Of a stretch of 64,000 nt of DNA, positions 45,106 through 56,340 are shown in pieces (the first letter of the stretch is position 1; each line of letters opens with the position of its first letter). The notes under the pieces are model-generated. The model was not told the DNA's origin and ran no database searches. It saw only the letters and a list, made by a program, of their open reading frames with translations. The stretch lies in NCBI GenBank assembly GCA_963995505.1, contig OZ023181.1, positions 16,488,221 through 16,552,220 of the forward strand. Direction: 5' to 3'. The translations under genes were made by a program, and so were the position numbers. This DNA comes from Hypericum androsaemum. Lineage: Eukaryota > Streptophyta > Magnoliopsida > Malpighiales > Hypericaceae.

Positions 45106-46970
45106 CGGTCCCCACTTCATTCTAAACCGTCCAGAATATTTCTTCACTCCGGACCGAATCCACAGCCTCCATAGGGATAGTAAAAAATTTAGACCTGTGA
45201 TTGGGTCTAGAATAAAGTAAAAGTGTCAGATTCAGGAAGGAGTGGGGTCTTCTTCACTGTACGGATCGAAGGGGAAAAGGTTTTTTCCGAGTGATATTTT
45301 TGTAAATAATATAATAAGCACGAGTAATATTGAAAAATGTAATTTTAAATATGCCCAATTACAAAATAGGAATCAGTTAATCATGGAAAAAGAAAATTAC
45401 GCACAAATACTCGATTTTTACTTTAAAAAATTACTTCCAGACTAAAAGATGTTATATCTGCTTCCACTCATGATTCATCATCGCCAGATACTTATGAAAA
45501 TTGATTCACAACGACGTAATCACGAGATTGCAAGGCAGATAGCCTACACTGTAGACCACTCACGCTCCAACGTTATAGACAATTTTTATCCATTGTCTAC
45601 GTTACAAAAACGTTATTGACATTTTTTACGTCCGTGTGTACGAGATTTAATCCTTATAAACATTATTAATGTATCATTTATATCTTAAGTACTATGAGTT
45701 TGGCAATCTTTTTACCGCCTTAAATTTATCCCCGAAAAATCAGAATTTGAATTTTGTGAAATAGTAGCAACATTGCGCATATTTTTTGTATAATTAAAAT
45801 ATTATTATCCATCAAAAAGCTACGTCAAATGTGCACGAGTGCTCTACATCTAATACTATTGTAATCACTGTATATCGCAACACAGCGCATGTTACGGCCT
45901 CCTTTCCTTTCCAATACGACAGCTAAGATTGAGGACATCCTTACGGCAAGGAAACCAATTAAATGCCAATTCCTTTTAAGTCACATTCTATTAGAAATAT
46001 ATCACAGGGCATCCGTGATGACATTCATGAAATATTTGTTGGACCATCAATCTATTTCCGGACCAATACGATCCAGCCCACCGCCGAATTAAAAACATAC
46101 GCCAACCACATACGTCTGGTCGCCATTAGTCTCCATCCGACAACTACAACAAACAAACAGACCCTTCAACTATTGTTTATACGGGTCTGATGCGGATAAA
46201 ACTTACTATATTTTCAAAAAATCGGATTCGAAATTTTTTTTAAAGTTAAGATAATCTATTCAACAGTTAATCTAAGTATTTGTCGGATGGAAAGTTGCAC
46301 TCGTTCATTATAAAAATATTTCCGGAGGGAATTAAGGAAGGCCCAACTTGGCCTTGGCAAGTAAAACAATAACAGCCCAAGTTACCAAATTAGCCGAATA
46401 AAAAGGCTGTCAACATTATTAACGTGACAAATTGCAATTTGAGCCCGCATTCCAAATATGTGCTTGACAAAACAAACAAAAGTTACCATACAAAGAAATA
46501 CCAGAAAATTAGGGTGCCATAATAAAAGGAGTGGATTTATAACACCGCCCCTGGGCCCCAACCCAAGTCAATTTTTAGGGGGAAGCACCATCTCTAGGGG
46601 ATAGAACCTTTTTGGGGGATTTCTTATGCTCGGCAAGTCAGCGATTTGTGCTATTGGCTGTGCCAGTTGGTGTATTGTATATTATAGAATGTTTATACCG
46701 TTCCAAAAAAAACACGTCACTTTTTGGTGGAAATTAGCGGGATAATAGCACCTAAATATTTATTCACAAATATCGAAGACGGGTACAACGAAAAATAACT
46801 ACTCAGTTCAAGTCATCATCGAGAAGAACTAACGTTAGGAGTACAGATCAGGTAAATTACTAAATTGCCGGCTTAGAAACAGTATTTGTTCCTTTCTTGT
46901 ACAGAAAAGTTGCCGTTTGATCATTTGGGTAGCCTGCACTTGAGAGGCTTCCCTTTTTTTAACATGCCTC
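45106..46970. other. Intergenic DNA
   Basis: AT-rich, no gene recognised. 46545-46710 ends in a short A-run and may be an old retroelement tail without a clear TSD. Confidence 0.4.
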
Positions 46971-46972
46971 CG

Positions 46973-46980
46973 TTTTATAA
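46973..46980 (+). promoter_or_regulatory. Possible TATA box of the 47096 gene
   Basis: ttttataa about 120 bp before the start codon, followed by a pyrimidine-rich leader with few ATGs. Confidence 0.45.
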
Positions 46981-47095
46981 GTAGTTCAAAACCTTTTGTC
47001 TCTCTCTAAATATCCCCTGCCCCTACACGTTTCTAGCCCCAGTCTCTTACTCTTCCCTGGAACAGCCACTAATATAACAGATTTCTGGTCCAACT

Positions 47096-48178
47096 ATGGC
47101 GAGGAGTTCCTCTGATTCCGTTAGATCGGGAGAAGACGAAGAGGAGGCTCTGTCCCTTTGTGATTTACCGGTCAACGTGACGAAAGACGACGAAGAAGAA
47201 GAAGAACCCCTGCTGGCCGAAAGCAGCAACCAGCAAGAGGAGTTCGAGTTTGGCCGGGGAGGGCTCTGCTCGCCTTCCGTCAGATCGGAAATGTGCGCGG
47301 CCGAGGACGTTTTCTACCGAGGGCAGATGCTGCCGCTCGGCCATTCTTTCGATTCGAGTTACGAGAAAGTAAAAAATATTATTAACTGCGGGGCAAACCT
47401 TTACCCCGCAGTTAACAAGATTCCTTCTTGCTTTATCCAATCCATGTCGAGGTCAGAGTCAATGGACCGCGTTTTACAAAGCGGGTTCAATAGCTTTAGC
47501 AGCAGGAGTAGCAGTAGCAGCAGCCGCAGCATGAGCAAAACCTCGTCGTTTAGTAGTGGCAATACCGGATCGAATATTGCCACTACTAAGCCGAAGGAAG
47601 TCAACCAGTTCCAGATCAGCCATCCAAGTCCGAAGCCACAAATGATGAGGCATTCCAACCTGGGAGGAACCCAGTTCTCCAGAAGCAGGAACAAGTCCTC
47701 GTCCATGTGGGACTTCTTCAAGCTGGGTCTGGTCCGTACACCGGAGCTCCAAGATCTTAACAAGGTCCGTACCGGCGGTGGTTCGGTTAGCCGGAACAGC
47801 AGCTCCGGGAGCAGCAATTCCGCCGGAGGGAAGCAATCGGGGTTCTTGGAGAGGAGAGGAGGGGCCATGCTGAGTGGATGCAGCTGCACGGTTAGTGCAG
47901 TGGTGAAGCCAATCCCATTGAACCAAACGACAGTTAATAGAGACGAGGACATGGAGAAGGTGACATCAGCAGCCCAGAGAAAGAACAGTAAACAGAGGAA
48001 GAAGGCGAAGAAGAAGGAGACGACGACGTCGACGACGGTGGAAAAGTTGAAGGGAAAGCAAGAAATGTCACGTCATCGAACGTTTGAGTGGATAAAGGAG
48101 CTTTCGCAATCACATGCAAGATATATTATTGAAAATAATAATAATAATAGTAGGGAGGAGGAGACGGTCGTTAATTAA
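47096..48178 (+). CDS. Uncharacterised Ser-rich plant protein
   Basis: Intact single-exon frame of 360 aa. The N-terminus is acidic with LSLCDLPV at 19-26 and poly-Glu near 33-37. EDVFYRGQMLPLGHSF at 70-84 is a motif seen in several plant-specific, probably membrane- or kinase-associated families. A Ser-rich tract (about 130-160), a WDFFKLGL segment (near 201), a Gly/Ser stretch and a Lys-rich basic region (about 295-315) follow. There is no signal peptide or membrane helix. It may belong with the uncharacterised family that includes Arabidopsis At5g67390 and At3g50340, which would extend the CGLD27/SBT1.7 synteny, but I could not verify that. Function unknown. Confidence 0.75.
   Translation: MARSSSDSVRSGEDEEEALSLCDLPVNVTKDDEEEEEPLLAESSNQQEEFEFGRGGLCSPSVRSEMCAAEDVFYRGQMLPLGHSFDSSYEKVKNIINCGANLYPAVNKIPSCFIQSMSRSESMDRVLQSGFNSFSSRSSSSSSRSMSKTSSFSSGNTGSNIATTKPKEVNQFQISHPSPKPQMMRHSNLGGTQFSRSRNKSSSMWDFFKLGLVRTPELQDLNKVRTGGGSVSRNSSSGSSNSAGGKQSGFLERRGGAMLSGCSCTVSAVVKPIPLNQTTVNRDEDMEKVTSAAQRKNSKQRKKAKKKETTTSTTVEKLKGKQEMSRHRTFEWIKELSQSHARYIIENNNNNSREEETVVN
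47382..47415 (+). repeat. 12-bp perfect hairpin inside the coding sequence
   Basis: ttaactgcgggg (47382-47393) and ccccgcagttaa (47404-47415) with a 10-nt loop. It encodes part of NIINCGANLYPAVNK. Confidence 0.9.
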
Positions 48179-49960
48179 AAGGAACAAAAATCATGCAGCC
48201 TCCGGCGTGCAATTGTGTTCCTTTTTGTTTGTTGGTAGAAATGATTTTTTTATAACTTTTATTGTGTTATTGGGTTATTAATTGTTAGTTTTTTAATATG
48301 CATAGATAGAGTATGGTGCACTTTGTGACATCTTTAATTTGAATTCTTTACTTTTTGTTAGTGTGGAGGCGGCGTGCAATCTAGAACTTGAAATCCTTTT
48401 TCTTTGTGGGCTCTCCTTCATTTTTAATATATATGCTTACCAACAGACAATTATGCACTATTTTTATTTTTTTATTTTACTAAGAAGTTTCAAATTTGAA
48501 TCATAAAATATATTTACGAGAATTTTGTCATAATTTTATAATCACACTTTTCTTGAACATGAATTATTTGGTTTAATGGTGTTCGAAAATACTAGGTGTT
48601 TGAAAAATATATAGGTGTTTGGTATTAATGCTAGGTGTCTAATTACTAGCGGTGTATTAATTATTTGAGATAATTGGGAGTGGTTTGATTGAGAGTATTG
48701 AAAACTGGGATGATTAGAAATGAGAGGTAGTTATTATTCCTTATTGGTAAATACTAAATAGTGGGAAGGTGGTGGTCATGATTAAAGCCTGCCAAAATTG
48801 GTAGCTTTTTTTAAAATGTTTTGTGCGGCGTGAAATTGGCTAATTGTGACTGCCACCAAAAAGCACAACACCTCATTGAGACGGGTAGAATGTGAGGGGA
48901 AGGTGGCGGTGGGATAAAATATACTGAAAGAAGAGCACCAAATTAATAGAAGTATTATGTATGAAAAGAAAAATACGTTGGTTGAATGTGCGTATTGGAT
49001 TTGATTTCCTTAAACAAAGTACCGGTTTAAAATTTAGGTTGAATATAAATATTTTAATATAGTATTCGAGTTGATCTAGTATTTCGTATTTACTCGCACA
49101 ATTTCAATGTTATGATATCTGAACTTTGTTTTAACTAGCGTGTTGAGATAATCAAACATAATAACCGAAAGAAAAAAGTACGGAAATTTCGTGATTAGAA
49201 AAAACGTATCATTATTAAGACATAGTTAGGAGATAAAGATAAAAGATTGAAGCTCGATGTGAAATGCCCGATTTCGGATCTCGGTGTACTGTTTCGCTTG
49301 CGAAGTTGGTAACTAGTCATAGGAAACCTCCAAGAGCTTTATATTATCTGTTTGTCCATTTTGGTAGGAAGATAAGAACGATTATTTTTAACAAGGCACG
49401 TCAAAATCGTTACATGATCTTTTCGTGTCGGGTACTGTTCTAGATGCCACCGGACAAACAGGAGGGAATTAAACTAATGTTATGTTTAAAATGATAATTA
49501 TGCCTTGTTTGTTGTTAAATATACATGATAAACTACTTATTGGTAAGCATTTGAAACGAAAAGAAACCACCTTGGGATTTCTGAATTGTGTAACTATTTC
49601 GTATTCGAAAATTTATTTCACCAATTTATGCAAGCATAAATTGAATGAATTATAAAGAATAATAAAATTATTTCTATCAAATTTTAATTCAACAATATTT
49701 CTCGAAACTCAAATTTAAAACTTGTAAAATAAATAAATTAAGTTGTGTTCGTGTACTCTAGTTTATTTCACCACCTAAGCTTGGTTGTAGCCGAAAAGTG
49801 CAAAGCATTGTTGGGCTATGGGTCTATTTCCAACTAATAGTTGTAGGTAGATATGACCATCGTTTTTCGCCTTCGTGTCTTTTTTTTGTTTTCTTCGGCG
49901 AAACAGGTCGACGATATATAGTATGAAATTAACTAGTTAAAAAAATTGTGGGCTACTGAG
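48179..49960. other. 3' flank and AT-rich intergenic DNA
   Basis: Probable 3' UTR to about 48430. Nothing else recognised. Confidence 0.45.
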
Positions 49961-49969
49961 ACGTGTAGT

Positions 49970-50480
49970 TACCCACGATAATTTGGTGTAACCACCTTAC
50001 CAAATAAATAATTAATTTTTCTCTCATTCACATACAATTTAACCCAATTAATTATTTTTCTACCTACAATAGTGACTTAGTCTCAACCAGATTATCAAAT
50101 AAATAATTAATTTTTCTCTCATTTACATAATATATATTATCAATTTTTGTTTATATATAAATTATAATAAATATACGAAAATGATGCGTCCGTAATTATA
50201 ACAAAGAATTATATAAAATACAAACTACATATTTAATTACTAGTGAATTTTTATAGTATTATTTATACAATTTTGCATAGAAAATTAAAAATTTTGATTG
50301 TATTTATAGAGAATTGAAAAACACGAATTGAATGGGCTCTATTTTATTGAGAATTAAAAAATACAAGTTGAAAATATTAAACACTATCTATAGAGAATAA
50401 AAAATATGATTTTTTAATATTTTTATCGCATAATATTATATCATGTGTCACTAAATTAAATTAAAAAATAAAATAAAATA
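49970..50480. repeat. AT-rich dispersed repeat, related to 19480-19930
   Basis: Contains aaataattaatttttctctc twice (near 50005 and 50100). This block is also found, in the reverse orientation, around 19803 and 19896. Very AT-rich; type unknown. Confidence 0.5.
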
Positions 50481-50656
50481 ATCCAAACCGGGGCTTGTGC
50501 CGGGGGCGGCCGACAATCCCTGTACAGAGTACGGGCAAGGAAAACAATTTAATTTAATTTTTCTTTTCTTTTTTAATTGTTTCCCTTGTCAAATTATTAA
50601 CCACGGTGGTGCTTGGGCACCGCAGTGCCTGGTCTAAAACTTCGTAATCGGTTTTT

Positions 50657-50995
50657 CTTTCAGAGATAGATTATCAAGGTCTTTACTATCGATTTGGTGG
50701 CGCTTCAATTGTTTTAGATAAAAACTTTGGAAACTATAATATTTTTCTCATGATCTTAGTTTTTCTAAATAGACTTTTATGTGCATCTATTTTAACTTTT
50801 CCATCGACAAGAGAGACTTTCGTTGACAATATTTTTTGTTAAAAAAATGAGCAAATGTTAGTGAGTAAAATGATAATACAAAGAAAATTTTAATAGGCAT
50901 AAATAATTTGAGTGATTAATATTGGATATTACAAAATTATAATAATTCACATTAAAAATCTAAATTAAAATGGACATTTATTTGAGAAAAATTAT
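50657..50995 (+). repeat. LTR-like repeat, blocks in order A-B
   Basis: Block A (50657-50830: attatcaagg, then ctatcgatttggtggcgctt, then cgacaagagag) is followed by block B (50848-50995: gagcaaatgttagtgag, then gagtgattaat). Both blocks recur at 62586-62990 in the opposite order (B, then A). Confidence 0.75.
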
Positions 50996-51218
50996 TCATC
51001 ATTTCTAGAATTTATAAGGAAAGCGTCTCTCCTATGTGACTCCCATCAGTTTTTTTTGTTGTTTTCCACTAAATTTTCCAACAATCTTAAAAACTAAATT
51101 TCCTACCGATTATACTCCCTGCCCTATCCTTCTAAAAATCTTTGGTGGATTGTTGATTGCTTCCGTACGTGTTCGAGTCAAGGTAGATGGCATGGGAATC
51201 TAGAAAGACGGGAGTTCT

Positions 51219-51227
51219 GATCAAGGG
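51219..51227 (+). repeat. TSD of the 4.4-kb MULE
   Basis: gatcaaggg, matching gatcaaggt at 55651-55659 in 8 of 9 bases. Confidence 0.8.
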
Positions 51228-51701
51228 GGGTTTTTGCCCAATATGGTGTTAATGTAGACGTATAATACCCAAAATGGTGTTACTGTTCGGAAAATTTTCA
51301 AAATGATGTTCTTTTTTCAGGTCGAAAAAAAATTTCGACCTGGGAACCTTAGATCAAATTTTTTTTCGACCTGAGATCAAATCGAAAAAAGGATTCGAAT
51401 TCCGTGGTCGAACGCGTGTTTTTGGCCTGTGACAAAATCGAAAAAAAATTTTGACTTGGGGAACCAGGTCGAAATTTTTCTTCGACTTAGGTGGATGGGC
51501 CTTATCCACAAAATCTGGAAAGTAGATTTCGGTTGGATTTTTGTGTCAGGATAGGGAGCATGACAAAATTTTTTTCGACTTGGGGTATATCCAGATCGAG
51601 AAAAATTTTCTATAAAGACCCAGGTCGAAAAAAATTTCGAGCTAGAATCCCCCAAACATTTATAAGACCTCCGCTCGTTAGAGAATACAACCAAGAAATT
51701 C

Positions 51702-51829
51702 ATGACCACCGCAGCTCGCCGCTTCCTGCCGTCCGTCCGTCGGCTGCCTCCCCATCGCCAGTTGCTCTCCGCCTCGTCTCCGTCGTCCCTCGGCCAGCCG
51801 TTCTCGCTGCCGTCCTCGTCTCCGTCTAG
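51702..51829 (+). pseudogene. Captured first exon with transit-peptide-like N-terminus
   Basis: An ATG at 51702 opens MTTAARRFLPSVRRLP, then a Ser/Pro/Leu-rich run ending SPS at an ag-gtatgg donor-like junction (51829/51830). It is 42 codons plus two bases, rich in Arg and Ser and free of acidic residues, like a mitochondrial or plastid presequence. It is GC-rich inside an AT-rich MULE, which suggests capture of a host first exon. The source gene is not recognised. Confidence 0.5.
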
Positions 51830-52199
51830 GTATGGTATGAATTTATTAGATATGGTATGAATTTATTAGATATAAGTATGGTATGAATTATGAGATTTAA
51901 ATTTGTTAATTACAATAATTTATTAATTATATATTATGAGTTAATAGTTTTAATTAATTTTATTGATTTAATTGGACCGTTGAATTTTGTATATAATTGG
52001 ACCGTTGTATTTTAGGATATAATTGGACCGTTGGATTTAAGTTTGTTAATTAATATAATTTTCTCATTAATTTAAAATTTTATTCAACTCAAATATAAAA
52101 TTTTCTGACTAATAGATGAGATACAGAATAGTATAAACAAAAAATAATAATAATAGTAGTAGGTGTGAGAGAGAAAAGGCAATAAAGTCGAAAATAATA

Positions 52200-52720
52200 G
52201 TAGTAGGGGCCAAAATCGAAATTTTTTTTGACCTGGGACCAAAATCAAAAAAATATTTTGACTTGGGACCAAAATAAAAATTTGTTTCGACCGGGGACCA
52301 AATTTGAAAAATAGGTCTGAGTTTATTTAAATATCTTTTTTTTCGGTACTTTTAAATTTTTGGGTGGCTCGCGTTAGTTTGTATATTTGACACGCTAACT
52401 AATATAAATCGTATGTCGGTACGAGACTCAAAAATTCTGATTTTATTAATATGAAGGTCTTTTTAAATTTACATTTTCAAATTTAAATTCTAACAAACTA
52501 ATGCGACATACGGTTTATATTAGTTGGCGTGTCAAATATACAAACTTGAGTCACCCAAAAATTTAAAAGTACAAAAAAAAGAAATTTAAATCAATTCAGA
52601 CCTTTTTTCAAAATTTTAATACAAATTTGATCCCAGATCGAAAATGTTTTTTGATTTTGGTCCCAGGTCAATTTTTTTTTTCAATTTTGGTCCCAAGTCG
52701 AAAAGATTCTTTCGATAATT
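52200..52720. repeat. Internal inverted array inside the MULE
   Basis: The arms (about 52200-52435 and 52490-52720) are complementary. The inner parts contain gtacttttaaatttttgggt and acccaaaaatttaaaagtac around an AT-rich loop. The outer parts are repeated gggaccaaaa/tcgaaaa motifs like those of the TIRs. Confidence 0.75.
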
Positions 52721-52907
52721 TTTTTTTCGATTTTGGGCATGTATGTGAAATTCCAGGACTACTGTACTGATAAGTATATTTTAATTTATATTTATATATG
52801 TATATATTATTTAAAAGATAAAAAAAGAAAAATATTTTTGTTCCGATCGACCCGGAAAACGGTAAAAATGATGGGTCGAGCTCCGGGCCATGTTTTAACA
52901 CCAAGGT

Positions 52908-54715
52908 TTATAGCGTTAAGTAATTTTTGATATTACCTGCAATCATCATCACATTCTTAATGGCATCGTTGTTGAAGCGAGTGTTAAGATTGCTTGCAAT
53001 GTGTCTAAGACAATATCGATGGGTAGTCCCCGAACTTTGTCCCCAACTATTGTCATCCACCATTGCCCTCAATATGCCTCTGTGCCGATCAGAAATAACA
53101 CATATGTCGCCTCGGTCAGGAGTCACATGCATCCTGATTTGTCTCATAAACCAGGGCCAACTACTGGTGTTCTCGCTCTTAACGAGGGAAAATGCTATTG
53201 GAATTATAGCATTATTCCCATCAACAGCAGTGGCGATCAAAAGGGCTTGCTTGTACTTTTCATACAAGAATGTTCCATCAATCTCCAACACAGGGATGCA
53301 ATGTTGGAAAGTCTCAATGCAGGGCTTGAAGCTCCAGAAAACTCGCCTAAAGATTTTTGTCCCAGGTTCAAGAGGAACCATGTAATGGTCTACGCCTGAG
53401 ACACAATGATAATATTCCCATTGTACAACAGTTCCAGGATTCTTAGCCTTGTACGCCGCAAACCATTGCGGAATGCGATTGTATGATTCATTCCAATCCC
53501 CCATAATTGCTGTAATACTCTCTCTCTTCCCCACCAAGCCTTCTTATATGAGGGCTGGAATCCAATTCAGTTTTGTATTTCAGTTATAATAAACCTAATT
53601 AGAATGTCTGATTGTTGCGCAACTATATTCATAATTACTTCCGCAATGTGAGCTGAACAGAGTTATCGATGATCTTTTGAAGGTCGTTCTGCACTACAGG
53701 TATGTGGGTAGGTGTATTTCACTATTCGCCATGTAGGAAGTATTAATCCCTTTGCAGAGACGCGGATCTTCCATTTACACCCTTCTTCCCATTTTTTACA
53801 CATCACAGCGTAAGTGCGGGGTCTTATTTCCTTAAGCTTCAACTCGCGTCGCACTTTCATTGAGAATCTTTTGATCTCCCTCTTTGCATCTTCTTTGATA
53901 TTCCAAATCGTACCCTCCTTCAATTCACTATCACAACTTCCATCCATTTCGGTGTGACGTCCCCAATCTTCATCATAAATACTCATCGATTCTTGTTCAC
54001 CATGCTCAGTTGCAGCAACTTGATAGTGACCTTCAAATTGTGGTTCTCCATATTCTTCTTCTTCTTCTTCTTCTTCTTCTTCTTCTTCTCTGTATAGTTC
54101 TTCTTCTTCTCTGTGTTGTTGTTGTTGTTCTTCTTCTTCGATGTAGAAATTTGTAGTTGCATATGGATGTACTTCTGTAGGATCATATGCAAACCAATCT
54201 GCTTGGACTTCATAATCATCAACATCAGCATCCCTCATGGAAGGAACATCAACAGACGTTACTCTTAACGGACCAGCTCCATGATTATCCCTTATGGAAG
54301 GAAGTAAAAAAGGCGATACTCTTGACTGACTAGCTCCATCACAACTCATTAACTGGTTTTCATGAACATCCAATATCTGGTAATTATTTGACACCCTCTT
54401 CTCCACAATAATTTCTAAATAAATCACACTCTTGTACGGTCCTACAAACCTGATAATTGTGTAAACCATATTCCTAACATCTTCATCATTGTCAATAGGC
54501 ATTTGATAAAATTTCTCTCTGTCAATGGGATATCTAAATAGCAGCCTATGAACTTCTTCACCAGGACCAATAGTCTTTTCATATACTTTTGTTAATAACA
54601 CATCATAGGAGAAATCTTCATAACACTTGAACTTTTTTTCAAATCCACCGATATAATAAAATCCGATTTCACTGTTATAGTACATTTCTTCATCATATTT
54701 CAAAGCTATTCGCAC
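52908..54715 (-). pseudogene. MuDR-type transposase, broken and C-terminally truncated
   Basis: Transposase that would cut and rejoin MULE ends. N-terminal frame 54715-53663: plant MuDR N-terminal domain, a poly-Glu tract (the TTC/TTG run at 54055-54135), then the MuDR DNA-binding region (KEDAKREIKRFSMKVRRELK, then CKKWEEGCKWKIRVSAKG, YTYPHTCS). After frame breaks at 53662-53540 the MULE domain resumes (53537-52908): VLEIDGTFLYEKYKQALLIA with the first Asp, CVISDRHRGIL with the second Asp, then HRYCLRHIASN. Coding ends at GNVMMIAG-type sequence exactly at a cag-gtaat donor-like site. The third acidic residue and SWIM zinc finger are absent. Confidence 0.88.
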
Positions 54716-55574
54716 ATTCCGTAAAGCTATTTTTTTAACTATAACAAAAGAAATTGAGACTATATTAGAGTAGCTTAATTCATAAGTTCACAAAATAAAT
54801 TTTTATTAATTTATCTACTAAAACAAAATTTATGACAAAGTAAAAATTTACACATAATTAGAGGTGGCATAATTCATCAAATGTAATTAAAATCTGTGAA
54901 TGAATTCAATAAACAACCAAACAAGAGACATATATTCCTTTCGAATAAAAAAAAAATGTAGTATCTAATGAATTTAATACTAATTATGAATTTTTTATAT
55001 ATTTTTTCTTATGCACTAATTTCATATTTATGACAAGATTATTGTACTTAACTGATGACAAAATTTAATCAAAAAATAAAATTACAGAACTTCATCAACT
55101 ATAACAAAATTTATGATAGTATAAATTGACACATAATTACAAGTGGCTTAATCTATCATCATATAAGTTCACAAAATAAAATTGCAAATTAAAACGTACC
55201 TTCAGAGGAAAAAAATATAATCTCAAGCCGTTCTTCTGTGAGGAGGAAGAAATACCCGGATGGCTTATATAGACCCCAAATCGAAATTATTTTTCGACCA
55301 TAGTGTACCCAGGTCGAAAAATAATTTCGATTTCCGACTTCCCAGGCTTTTTTCCTATTTTTCCGGATCTTGTAAACAGATGTACCTAGGTCGAAATCGT
55401 TTTTCGACCTAGGGACTCAGTCGAAATTTTTTTTCGACCTTGGTACCAGGCCGAAAACAAGCGTTTGACCATGGAAGTCAAAATCTTTTTTCGATTTGAT
55501 CCCAGGTCGAAAAAAAAATTCTATCTAAAGTCCCCAGGTCGAATTTTTTTTTCCGACCTGGAAAAGGAACACCA

Positions 55575-56031
55575 TTTTGGGAATTTTCCGAACAGTAACA
55601 CCATTTTGGGTATTATACATCTACAGTAACACCATATTGGGCAAAAACCCGATCAAGGTAGCCGGGGAATTTTGTGGAAGGTAGGTGAATTTGGAAATCA
55701 ACAAACTCAGGTACGTTGATCTTGATATTTCGATTGGATGCAAATTCCATTTTATGGTTTCGGTGCCTCAATGGTTTCACTGGCGGTGCCTCAATGGTTT
55801 CCCCGCCTCAAGGGTTTTTGGGAATTTTCCGAACAGTAACACCATTTTGGGTATTATACATCTACAGTAACACCATATTGGGCAAAAACCCGATCAAGGT
55901 AGCCGGGGAATTTTGTGGAAGGTAGGTGAATTTGGAAATCAACAAACTCAGGTACGTTGATCTTGCTATTTCGATTGGTTGCAAATTCCATTTTATGGTT
56001 TCGGTGCCTCAATGGTTTCACTGGCGGCGTT
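55575..56031 (+). repeat. Tandem duplication (241-bp period) of the MULE end and flank
   Basis: About 216 bp starting at 55575 (ttttgggaattttccgaaca, then the TIR end, the TSD and about 140 bp of flank to tttcactggcgg) is repeated from 55816. The second copy differs at only a few positions. Confidence 0.92.
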
Positions 56032-56059
56032 CTCTTCGAGTAAAAAGCTACGGGTAACG

Positions 56060-56340
56060 GCTTAGGCCATTTATACATATCTAATTTAAAAAAAGGAAAA
56101 AGTTTATTTTAGTATCATGAGGTATCGCAAAAAATTACTATAGTACTCTGTGGCAAAAAACCATCAATCGAGTCAAACCACAACCAATTAATATCACTTA
56201 GGCCATTTATACATATCTAATTTAAAAAAAGGAAAAAGTTTATTTTAGTATCATGAGGTATCGCAAAAAATTACTATAGTACTCTGTGGCAAAAAACCAT
56301 CAATCGAGTCAAACCACAGCCAATTAATATCACTTAGGTC
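56060..56340 (+). repeat. Tandem duplication (~122-bp period) of a TIR end
   Basis: The block ggccatttatacatatctaa ... ccaattaatatcactta is present twice back to back (about 56073-56200 and 56201-56336) with one or two differences. It contains the left terminus of the 56095-57711 element. Confidence 0.9.

Larger units (their letters stand above)
51228..55650 (-). mobile_element. Mutator-like element with truncated transposase
   Basis: A 4.4-kb element with TIRs gggtttttgcccaatatggt (left) and accatattgggcaaaaaccc (right end 55650). The arms extend about 170-400 bp and are filled with ggtcgaaa...tttcgacc palindromes. It has a 9-bp TSD with one mismatch. The minus strand carries a MuDR-type transposase missing its C-terminal part; the plus strand near the left end carries a captured exon-like sequence. 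An internal inverted array (52200-52720) fills the space where the transposase 3' end would be. Confidence 0.9.

Noticed and set aside
47370..47420. Intron spanning the hairpin in the 47096 gene
   Set aside because: A gtaaaa donor-like site is present, but the candidate would be about 50 bp, has no good acceptor and the frame is open without splicing.
54050..54140. TTC microsatellite
   Set aside because: It is the poly-Glu coding tract of the MULE transposase, so it is not listed as a separate element.
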